Of a stretch of DNA of 63,059 nucleotides, positions 55,594 through 62,154 are shown piece after piece. The notes beneath the pieces were generated by a model. That model did not search any database. It was not told the DNA's origin and worked only from the letters and a program-made list of their open reading frames with translations. Source of the DNA: Bacteroidia bacterium (GTDB taxonomy: Bacteria > Bacteroidota > Bacteroidia > NS11-12g > UBA9320). The stretch lies in the NCBI GenBank assembly GCA_017857855.1, contig JAFMCI010000006.1, positions 1 to 63,059 on the forward strand, written 5' to 3'. How positions within the stretch are numbered: the stretch's first letter is position 1; each line of letters starts with the position of its first letter. Both the position numbers and the translations under genes were made by a program.

Positions 55594-56319
55594 CTAAACC
55601 TCCGCCACGATAATTAGATTAGGTTCAAAAACCACATTATGCCACGTTCTGGCAGTAAAGAAAAGTACCGTTTTTTTAAATGTTTTATATTTCCACCAGC
55701 CTATTCTTCGGATGACTTCTTTAATTGGATTGGTATTTCTAACAAGTCCACCAAAAACTTCTACTTTTTTAAAACCTACGGCACTGGTTACTTGAAGAGC
55801 AGAACTTTTATTCAGAAAAACCTCATGGCTAATATCTCCATATGCATAAACGCTAGTTTGAGGGGCATCCATATTGGGTGTTCTAAAAATGGCTTTCCCG
55901 CCTGGATTTAAGCATTTTTTTACATTTAATAGGAAATCTATTAATTCGTTTTTAGTAAAATGCTCAATAATATCTAAACCTACAATCAAATCTACTTTTT
56001 CACCCTTGGCAAAGTATGAATCGATGCTACTATGATATACATTGGTCATGCCTAACTCATGGGCTACTGCTACTTGCTCTTCACTAATGTCATATCCTGA
56101 TACATGGGTATATCCAGCATCCATTGCAGGTTTTACAAAAGTGCCAAAACCACAACCCAAATCTACTATTTTAGCAGATTTGTTCTGAGGTAAGAGAGCT
56201 AATAATTCAGCGCCATTGTGGGATGCTTGCTCGGCTAACATACCGGCATAGTCTCGCGCTTGCTTATTTACCTGATTCGTAAAATAGTTATTATAAATAG
56301 TATCTCTGTACTCCAACAT
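55594..56319 (-). CDS. Class I SAM-dependent methyltransferase
   Basis: This is a methyltransferase of about 241 residues with motif I VDLGCGFGTF near residues 55-64, the acidic strand GYDIS, LIVGLDIIEHF and the post-motif LNPGGKAIFRTPN. It resembles UbiG/Methyltransf_23 proteins that act on glycans or small molecules, but the substrate is unknown. A TTG at 56331 could extend it by four residues, but that TTG is part of a TAAGTTTG promoter box, so ATG 56319 is preferred. Confidence 0.88.
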   Translation of the reverse strand: MLEYRDTIYNNYFTNQVNKQARDYAGMLAEQASHNGAELLALLPQNKSAKIVDLGCGFGTFVKPAMDAGYTHVSGYDISEEQVAVAHELGMTNVYHSSIDSYFAKGEKVDLIVGLDIIEHFTKNELIDFLLNVKKCLNPGGKAIFRTPNMDAPQTSVYAYGDISHEVFLNKSSALQVTSAVGFKKVEVFGGLVRNTNPIKEVIRRIGWWKYKTFKKTVLFFTARTWHNVVFEPNLIIVAEV

Positions 56320-56328
56320 TTTAGGTTG

Positions 56329-56336
56329 CAAACTTA
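56329..56336 (-). promoter_or_regulatory. -7 box of the methyltransferase gene
   Basis: TAAGTTTG on the minus strand matches TAnnTTTG, nine bases before ATG 56319. It lies back-to-back with the rnhB box only four bases away. Confidence 0.6.
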
Positions 56337-56339
56337 TAC

Positions 56340-56347
56340 TATTTTTG
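56340..56347 (+). promoter_or_regulatory. -7 box of rnhB
   Basis: TATTTTTG matches TAnnTTTG and is four bases before the rnhB ATG, which predicts a leaderless transcript. Confidence 0.6.
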
Positions 56348-56351
56348 CTCG

Positions 56352-56942
56352 ATGCTCAAAAGCTATATGCACAAAGGACTGATAGAAGCTGGTTGTGATG
56401 AAGCCGGCCGAGGCTGCTTGGCAGGTCCTGTGTATGCAGCAGCGGTTATTTTGCCAGTTGGCGTTCGTTTACCATTACTAGATGATAGCAAAAAACTAAA
56501 TGAAGCCACTAGAGATAAACTACGTAAACAGATTGAAAGCAAAGCTCTTGCATGGGCAGTAGCGAGCTGCACAGAGAGGGAGATAGAGAAATACAACATC
56601 TTGCATTGCAGTATTTTAGCAATGCATAGAGCGATTGAGATGTTATCACTTCATCCGGAGCATTTGCTTATAGATGGTAACCGTTTTAAACCCTTAAATT
56701 TCATCCCGCATACCACAGTGATAAAGGGAGATGGAATTTACAAAAGCATTGCAGCGGCAAGCATTTTGGCTAAAACACATCGTGATGACTTTATGAAAAA
56801 GCTAGCTGTAGTTCATCCTGAATTTGGATTTGAGCAGCATAAAGGGTATGGTACTGTTCAACATATAGCAGCTATTGATGAATTTGGTTATCAAGATTGT
56901 CATCGAAAAACCTTTGTATTGAAGCGTGATAAAATAAAATGA
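56352..56942 (+). CDS. rnhB: Ribonuclease HII
   Basis: This 196-residue enzyme cleaves RNA in RNA-DNA hybrids, including single ribonucleotides in DNA. The signature GCDEAGRGCLAGPV gives Asp16/Glu17. The third acidic residue lies in LLIDGNRF near 110, and AASILAKTHRDDFM near 137-150 supplies the last. The length matches the family (about 200). It is divergently transcribed from the methyltransferase gene. Confidence 0.97.
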   Translation: MLKSYMHKGLIEAGCDEAGRGCLAGPVYAAAVILPVGVRLPLLDDSKKLNEATRDKLRKQIESKALAWAVASCTEREIEKYNILHCSILAMHRAIEMLSLHPEHLLIDGNRFKPLNFIPHTTVIKGDGIYKSIAAASILAKTHRDDFMKKLAVVHPEFGFEQHKGYGTVQHIAAIDEFGYQDCHRKTFVLKRDKIK

Positions 56943-57015
56943 TCATCTAAAATTCTATGAATATCGCCTGCTTATTAAAAGTAGTGGTTCTTGATAGCAG
57001 GCTGAATACTGTTAC

Positions 57016-57023
57016 TATATTTG
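57016..57023 (+). promoter_or_regulatory. -7 box of the ion channel gene
   Basis: TATATTTG matches TAnnTTTG. A TTG lies 22 bases upstream. The ATG at 57033 is nine bases downstream, and a TTG at 57021 that could be read as a start lies within the box itself. Confidence 0.6.
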
Positions 57024-57032
57024 CTGCTTAAT

Positions 57033-57863
57033 ATGGCGAAATATCCATCGGTTAAAAATCTACAATATAAGAATGCCAAAGAAAAGTGGCATCATATTAT
57101 TTTCGGTGCTGACACACTCGAAGGTCGAAGATTTGATATTGGGCTACTTTGGGCTATTTTATTTAGCGTTATTTTACTAATCTTAGATAGTGTGAGTTCA
57201 TTGCATGAAAAGTATTTGCTGTTCTTTCAATATGCAGAGTACTTTTTTACGGGCATATTTACCATTGAATATTTAATAAGGTTATATGTAAGTGATAGTT
57301 CCAAGAAGTATGTGTTTAGCTTTTATGGTGTTATTGATTTATTAAGCACTATTCCAACCTATCTTACTTTCTTTTTACCTGGTTATGGTTTGTTTAGAAT
57401 ATTGCGGTCTATACGGCTGTTAAGAATATTCAAAGTTCTTAGTCTCACTAGTTTTATGGGCGAAGCACAAGGTATGGGCAAAGCGCTTAAACGCAGTGGA
57501 GCCAAAATAACGGTATTTTTTGGAGTAGTATTAGTGACTGTATTGGTGATGGGTACCGTTATGTATGTTATAGAACCTGAAGAAGCAGGCTTTTCTAATA
57601 TTCCTATTAGTATAAATTGGGCAATTGTTACCATTACCACTGTGGGTTATGGGAACATGGTACCTGTTACACCACTTGGACAAATTTTAAGTTCGATACT
57701 TATGCTTTTGGGGTATGCAATTATAGCAGTGCCAACAGGTATCGTAAGTGTAGAAATGGCTAAGGATCACAAAAAAAACATTTTGTGCACAATGTGCCAT
57801 TTTATTGAAAATGACGATGCTGCCAACTATTGTAAAAAATGCGGAAACGAGCTGACGAAATAA
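57033..57863 (+). CDS. Voltage-gated potassium-type ion channel with C-terminal zinc ribbon
   Basis: This channel subunit is about 276 residues long. Segments S1-S3 are followed by an arginine-rich S4 (FRILRSIRLLRIFKVL). S5 comes next, then the pore helix and selectivity filter TTTVGYGNM near residue 205, then S6. The filter TVGYG indicates K+ selectivity. After S6 a short tail carries CTMC...CKKC, a four-cysteine zinc ribbon (residues about 250-272). This is not a usual part of bacterial Kv channels and may be a metal or redox sensor. The gene end overlaps the next small gene by 25 bases. Confidence 0.9.
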   Translation: MAKYPSVKNLQYKNAKEKWHHIIFGADTLEGRRFDIGLLWAILFSVILLILDSVSSLHEKYLLFFQYAEYFFTGIFTIEYLIRLYVSDSSKKYVFSFYGVIDLLSTIPTYLTFFLPGYGLFRILRSIRLLRIFKVLSLTSFMGEAQGMGKALKRSGAKITVFFGVVLVTVLVMGTVMYVIEPEEAGFSNIPISINWAIVTITTVGYGNMVPVTPLGQILSSILMLLGYAIIAVPTGIVSVEMAKDHKKNILCTMCHFIENDDAANYCKKCGNELTK

Positions 57864-58003
57864 AAGATTACTACATCAACGATGACGGCAATCTCGTCTT
57901 CACAAGAGATTATCATTTGAAGAGAGGAACGTGCTGTGGCAACAGATGCTTAAATTGCCCTTTTGACTACGTTAATGTTCCAAATACGACTAGTGGAAGT
58001 TGA
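57839..58003 (+). CDS. Cysteine-rich mini-protein (DUF5522-like), 54 residues
   Basis: This small frame starts at an ATG inside the end of the channel gene (25-base overlap, different frame) and ends with TGA at 58001-58003. The product begins M-R-K-R-A-D-E-I-K-D-Y-Y, contains N-L-V-F-T-R-D-Y-H-L-K-R-G and a dense cysteine motif T-C-C-G-N-R-C-L-N-C-P-F-D-Y. The pattern LKRGxCCGNxCxxCP matches the DUF5522 family, a widespread small protein of unknown function, probably metal-binding. The overlap suggests translational coupling to the zinc-ribbon channel. Confidence 0.8.
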   Translation: MRKRADEIKDYYINDDGNLVFTRDYHLKRGTCCGNRCLNCPFDYVNVPNTTSGS

Positions 58004-58008
58004 ATTAG

Positions 58009-59232
58009 TTACCGGAAATTAATACTTTGGCTAGGTTCTATTTTGTTAATGAGTCTTACCGGAATGTAGGTAAATACAAAACAAACCAACAGAGCAGCAA
58101 TATTAATCATGATTAAATAGATTAATGGTAAGGTAAAAGGGACAGCATCCATATAATAGGTGTCTGCAGAAAGCTTTATTATTTTGTGTTCCACTTGAAG
58201 ATAAGCAGCACCTAAGGCAACAGCATTCCCCATAACGAGGCCACCAAAGAGGATGAATAATCCTTGCCAACTAAAAATACTCATGATTTTTCCTGAATGT
58301 GCGCCCATCGCTTTGAGTAATCCAATCATAGGAATGCGTTCGATTATTAAAATTAAAAGAACCGTAATGATGTTAATGATGGCAACAACAAACATTAAAA
58401 TAATGATTACAATGACATTGGTATCTACGATTTCTAGCCACTGAAATATGGTGGGATATAAATCTTCGGCGGTATTTATGGCATAGTTGTAATCAAATAA
58501 ATTAATCAATGCTTCTTGTACTCGTTTTGGTTCTATCCCTTCTGTAGATTTTATCTCGTAACCAGCTGCTAGAGAGTAATTAGTGTCGTTTACAACGCGC
58601 TGCAACACTCTTAAGTGCATTACGCCAAATTGTTTATCAAACTCTTGTAATCCGGTGTTGAAGATGCCGACAATTTTTGGTTTACGCATGCGTACATTGT
58701 CATTATCTATAAAATAAAGATTTATCCTATCCCCAGTGTCAACGTCCATAATAGTGGCAGTGTACTCTGAAAGTAATATGTCATACGAATCTTTCGTATC
58801 GGTATATTGAGGTATAATACCTCTTTTCAGGTGTTTCTTATAAAACGAGAAATCATAATTTGCAGGAATACCTTTCAAGATAATTCCTTCCAACGTAGAG
58901 TCGGATTTTAAAATGCCTGCTTTATTCATAAATGGGAAGGCAGATGCTATAGACTGCTCCCTATTTATGGTTGCTAATAGTTTCTTATTGATAAGAAATA
59001 GATTGCTTTCGCTTCCGGTGGCTAGTTGGTATTGTGTTACACTCACATCACCCGTATAACCTCTTACCTTTTCTCGAATTTCTTGTTTAAAACCCAGTAG
59101 TATACCAAATGATAAAATGACCACGCATACGCTTAGTGATACTGCTGCTATGGCTAGTACAGTGATCGTTTTAGTGAACGATTGTTGCTTACTTAAACTT
59201 AACTTCTTGGCTATATAGTACCCTATTTGCAT
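58009..59232 (-). CDS. FtsX-like ABC permease (LolC/LolE type)
   Basis: This 407-residue protein has a first helix at about 20-45, a periplasmic domain that opens VRGYTGDVSVTQYQ, and three C-terminal helices (VIVIIILMFVVAIINIITVLLI onward). The LolCE-like cytoplasmic segment ERIPMIGLLKAMGAHSGKI and the ending PVRLINKIEPSQSINF are present. No ATPase gene is adjacent. It probably takes part in lipoprotein release from the inner membrane with a LolD-type ATPase encoded elsewhere. Confidence 0.88.
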   Translation of the reverse strand: MQIGYYIAKKLSLSKQQSFTKTITVLAIAAVSLSVCVVILSFGILLGFKQEIREKVRGYTGDVSVTQYQLATGSESNLFLINKKLLATINREQSIASAFPFMNKAGILKSDSTLEGIILKGIPANYDFSFYKKHLKRGIIPQYTDTKDSYDILLSEYTATIMDVDTGDRINLYFIDNDNVRMRKPKIVGIFNTGLQEFDKQFGVMHLRVLQRVVNDTNYSLAAGYEIKSTEGIEPKRVQEALINLFDYNYAINTAEDLYPTIFQWLEIVDTNVIVIIILMFVVAIINIITVLLILIIERIPMIGLLKAMGAHSGKIMSIFSWQGLFILFGGLVMGNAVALGAAYLQVEHKIIKLSADTYYMDAVPFTLPLIYLIMINIAALLVCFVFTYIPVRLINKIEPSQSINFR

Positions 59233-59262
59233 ACTTTTGACCCCGCAAGATTATAAACTTAA

Positions 59263-60501
59263 ATGAAGAAATATGTAATAATCTTCTTTTTGATGATCAT
59301 TTTTACGGCATGTGAGTCCGCAAGAACTTCAAAAGAAGAAACAAACCGAGGTAAGAGAGCCGTTACTCAGCATTTAGATGGCGAGTTAGAGGAGTTTGTA
59401 GACGTTATTGTAGGCGCTGCTAAAACAGCAGATTACTTACCTTTTTTGCAAGATAAAAGGGTGGCAATGGTAGTTAATCAGACAAGTACTATTGGTTCAG
59501 TTCATTTAGTGGACACACTCAAAAATTTAGGCGTAAATGTAAAAAAAGTATTCGCTCCTGAGCATGGCTTTAGGGGAAATCACAGTGCAGGGGCCATAAT
59601 TAAAAATGGGCTAGATGTAAAAACAGGTTTGCCGGTGGTTTCCTTGTACGGAGCTAATAAGAAACCAACCTTAGATATGCTAGAAGATATAGATGTGGTT
59701 GTTTTTGATATTCAAGATGTTGGTGTTCGTTTTTATACCTATATTTCTACCATGCACTACGTTATGGAAGCATGTGCCGAGCTAGGTAAAAAAGTATTGA
59801 TTTTAGATAGACCTAATCCAAATGGATTTTATGTAGATGGCCCTGTTTTGGAAAAAGAGTTTATCTCATTTATTGGTATGCATCCTATTCCGCTGGTGCA
59901 TGGGCTTACCGTTGGAGAGCTTGCCCTGATGATAAACGGGGAATCTTGGCTGAAGGGTGGTGTGGCTTGTGAGCTTAAAATAGTGACGTGTGATAATTAT
60001 GATCACGCTACCTTATACCAATTGCCAATTAAGCCATCACCTAATTTGCCCAATATGAATTCAGTGTATCTTTATCCCTATCTCGGACTTTTTGAGGGAA
60101 CCAATGTGAGTATTGGCCGCGGAACACCTTGGCCATTTCAAATCGTGGGTCGTCCAGGTGTAAAAGGGGACATGGAGTTTACTCCAGTATCCATTCCAGG
60201 TGTTGCAGATGATCCAAAGCATCGGGATAATATATGCGGAGGTTTTGAGGTGCACGACGCGGAGGAAGAGTCTTTTTTTGCCTCTCCAAAGTTAAATCTG
60301 AGTTGGTTGATTCTGTTTAACGAAAATAATAGACCAGAAGATGGCAAATATTTTAAAAGTTTCATTTATAAATTATGTGGAACCAAATCACTGTCAGAGC
60401 AAGTAGAACAAGGGAAAAGTGCCGATGAGATTCGTGCTTCGTGGCAGCCGGAATTACAAAAATATAAAGAGTTAAGAAAAAAATATCTTTTGTATCCTTA
60501 G
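59263..60501 (+). CDS. DUF1343 protein, NamZ-like exo-N-acetylmuramidase
   Basis: This 412-residue lipoprotein (MIIFTACES, Cys near residue 18) belongs to DUF1343, now linked to exo-beta-N-acetylmuramidases (NamZ). Conserved features include VAMVVNQTS, the FAPEHGFRG motif, VFDIQDVGVRFYTYISTM, LDRPNPNG, FEGTNVSIGRGTPWPFQ and KLNLSWLI. It probably trims N-acetylmuramic acid from peptidoglycan fragments in the periplasm. It is transcribed singly and divergently from the FtsX permease. Confidence 0.88.
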   Translation: MKKYVIIFFLMIIFTACESARTSKEETNRGKRAVTQHLDGELEEFVDVIVGAAKTADYLPFLQDKRVAMVVNQTSTIGSVHLVDTLKNLGVNVKKVFAPEHGFRGNHSAGAIIKNGLDVKTGLPVVSLYGANKKPTLDMLEDIDVVVFDIQDVGVRFYTYISTMHYVMEACAELGKKVLILDRPNPNGFYVDGPVLEKEFISFIGMHPIPLVHGLTVGELALMINGESWLKGGVACELKIVTCDNYDHATLYQLPIKPSPNLPNMNSVYLYPYLGLFEGTNVSIGRGTPWPFQIVGRPGVKGDMEFTPVSIPGVADDPKHRDNICGGFEVHDAEEESFFASPKLNLSWLILFNENNRPEDGKYFKSFIYKLCGTKSLSEQVEQGKSADEIRASWQPELQKYKELRKKYLLYP

Positions 60502-60503
60502 TC

Positions 60504-60534
60504 TTGGTTAATTAAAAATTAATTAACATCTTTG
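60504..60534 (+). promoter_or_regulatory. Promoter of rpmB-rpmG-DUF4295
   Basis: -33 TTG (60504-60506) and a near-consensus -7 CATCTTTG (60527-60534) are separated by 20 bases. The AT palindrome TTAATTAAAAATTAATTAA fills the spacer. The following bases GCAGCCCTAAAAA are shared with the rpsF operon start. Confidence 0.6.
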
Positions 60535-60554
60535 CAGCCCTAAAAAACGAAGGA

Positions 60555-60788
60555 ATGTCAAGAGTTTGTGATTTAACAGGTAAGAAAGCGATGAGCGGAA
60601 ACAATGTTTCTCACTCAAAAAGAAGAACTAAAAGAAGGTTTTATCCAAATCTTCAAACTAAAAGATTCTGGCTGCCTGAGCAAGATGAGTGGATTACACT
60701 TAAAATAAGTACATCAGCATTAAAAACCATCAATAAGAAAGGTATTACTGCTTGTTTAAATAATTTGTTAAAAAACGGTAAAATATAA
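60555..60788 (+). CDS. rpmB: 50S ribosomal protein L28
   Basis: This 77-residue L28 begins MSRVCDLTGKKAMSGNNVSHSKRRTKR, with RRFYPNLQTKRFW and LKISTSALKTINKKGI. The single Cys5 indicates a zinc-free form. It is the first gene of a three-gene ribosomal operon. Confidence 0.97.
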   Translation: MSRVCDLTGKKAMSGNNVSHSKRRTKRRFYPNLQTKRFWLPEQDEWITLKISTSALKTINKKGITACLNNLLKNGKI

Positions 60789-60791
60789 CAG

Positions 60792-60974
60792 ATGGCTAAG
60801 AAAGGAAATAGAGTACAAGTAATCTTGGAATGTACCGAGCAAAAAGGTACTAACGTACCAGGGATGTCAAGATACATCACTACCAAGAATAAGAGAAATA
60901 CTACAGAACGTCTTGAGCTTAAGAAGTACAATCCGTTTATGAAAAAAGTAACCGTACACAAAGAAATTAAATAA
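60792..60974 (+). CDS. rpmG: 50S ribosomal protein L33 (zinc-independent type)
   Basis: This 60-residue L33 contains [34 protein letters not shown] and [10 protein letters not shown]. It lacks the C-x-x-C pairs of the zinc form. It begins three bases after rpmB. Confidence 0.95.
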   Translation: MAKKGNRVQVILECTEQKGTNVPGMSRYITTKNKRNTTERLELKKYNPFMKKVTVHKEIK

Positions 60975-60975
60975 T

Positions 60976-61131
60976 ATGGCAAAGAAAGTAGTTGCAACGT
61001 TAAAGAAAGAAGGTTCAGGTAGAGACTGGGCTAAACTTGTTAGATGCGTTAGGTCTCCCAAAACAGGTGCTTATGCGTTCAGAGAAGAAATGATTCCTAC
61101 TGAAGCTGTGAAGGCAGCTTTGGCTAAATAA
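60976..61131 (+). CDS. DUF4295 protein, probable Bacteroidota ribosomal protein bL38
   Basis: This 51-residue basic protein starts M-A-K-K-V-V-A-T-L-K-K-E-G-S-G-R-D-W-A-K and ends E-M-I-P-T-E-A-V-K-A-A-L-A-K. It matches DUF4295, found in this phylum directly after L28 and L33. From memory, the Flavobacterium johnsoniae ribosome structure revealed a new large-subunit protein named bL38, which I believe is this family. The gene starts one base after the rpmG stop codon. Confidence 0.85.
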   Translation: MAKKVVATLKKEGSGRDWAKLVRCVRSPKTGAYAFREEMIPTEAVKAALAK

Positions 61132-61160
61132 GATATCCAAATAAAATATTTTTTATAGTG

Positions 61161-61193
61161 AAAAGCTTCCTACTTTTGATGGGAAGCTTTTTT
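61161..61193 (+). terminator. Terminator of the rpmB operon
   Basis: A perfect 10-bp stem AAAAGCTTCC/GGAAGCTTTT (61161-61170 and 61182-61191) is followed by T residues to 61193. Its loop contains TACTTTTG, a perfect -7 consensus, 28 bases before ftsY, so terminator and promoter may overlap. Confidence 0.88.
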
Positions 61194-61206
61194 ATGTTTA
61201 TACCTA

Positions 61207-62154
61207 ATGGGTTTATTAGATTTTTTTAAGAAGAAACCAACCGAAGAACAAAAGGTAAAGTTAGATGAAGGTCTAGAAAAAACCCGTTCCTCTTTTATTT
61301 CTAAAATTTCAAAAGTAGTAGTAGGAAAAAGCTCTATTAGCGACGATTTTTTAGACGAACTAGAAGAAGTGCTGATATCTTCTGATGTTGGGGTCAACAC
61401 TACGGTTAAAATAATTGATAGAATAGAAGCGCGCGTTTCTCGCGATAAATACCTTTCGCAATCAGAGCTAAATGTAATGCTTAAAGAAGAAATAACCAAT
61501 CTTCTGGCAGAAACAGAAATGCCGATACAAAATACTGACGTAAAACCATATGTGATCATGGTAGTAGGAGTAAATGGTGTTGGGAAAACTACAACCATCG
61601 GCAAATTGGCAAACATGTTCAAAAATCAAGGATTGAAGGTTGTGTTAGGAGCTGGTGATACGTTTAGAGCTGCGGCTGTGGATCAACTAAAAATTTGGGG
61701 AGAGCGAGTAGGAGTAGAGGTTGTAGCTAAAGGAATGGATACAGATCCTGCTGCAGTAGCATTTGAAGCGGTTAAATATGGTACTGAAAATAATGCTGAT
61801 GTAGTCATCATTGACACTGCAGGACGTTTACACAATAAAATTAACTTAATGAATGAGCTTTCTAAAATAAAGCGAGTTATGGATAAGCAGGTTGTTGGAG
61901 CTCCTCATGAAGTACTTTTGGTGCTGGATGCATCAACTGGTCAAAATGCTTTTGAGCAAGCAAAACAATTTACCGCAGCTACTGAAGTAACTTCACTGGC
62001 ACTTACCAAGTTGGATGGCACCGCTAAAGGTGGCGTCGTAATAGGGATTAGTGACCAATTCAGTATTCCTGTTAAATATATAGGAGTAGGCGAGCAGATG
62101 AACGATTTGCAGCTTTTTGACAGTAAAAATTATGTAGAAACACTTTTCTCTTAA
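61207..62154 (+). CDS. ftsY: Signal recognition particle receptor FtsY
   Basis: This 315-residue SRP GTPase has a short N-terminal region, the N domain (about 20-100) and the G domain with GVNGVGKTTTIGKLA near 119-133, DTFRAAAVDQL, DTAGR near 197-201 and TKLDGTAKGG near 262-271. It lacks the long acidic A domain of E. coli FtsY. It docks SRP-ribosome complexes at the membrane. The next gene starts immediately after its stop codon. Confidence 0.97.
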   Translation: MGLLDFFKKKPTEEQKVKLDEGLEKTRSSFISKISKVVVGKSSISDDFLDELEEVLISSDVGVNTTVKIIDRIEARVSRDKYLSQSELNVMLKEEITNLLAETEMPIQNTDVKPYVIMVVGVNGVGKTTTIGKLANMFKNQGLKVVLGAGDTFRAAAVDQLKIWGERVGVEVVAKGMDTDPAAVAFEAVKYGTENNADVVIIDTAGRLHNKINLMNELSKIKRVMDKQVVGAPHEVLLVLDASTGQNAFEQAKQFTAATEVTSLALTKLDGTAKGGVVIGISDQFSIPVKYIGVGEQMNDLQLFDSKNYVETLFS

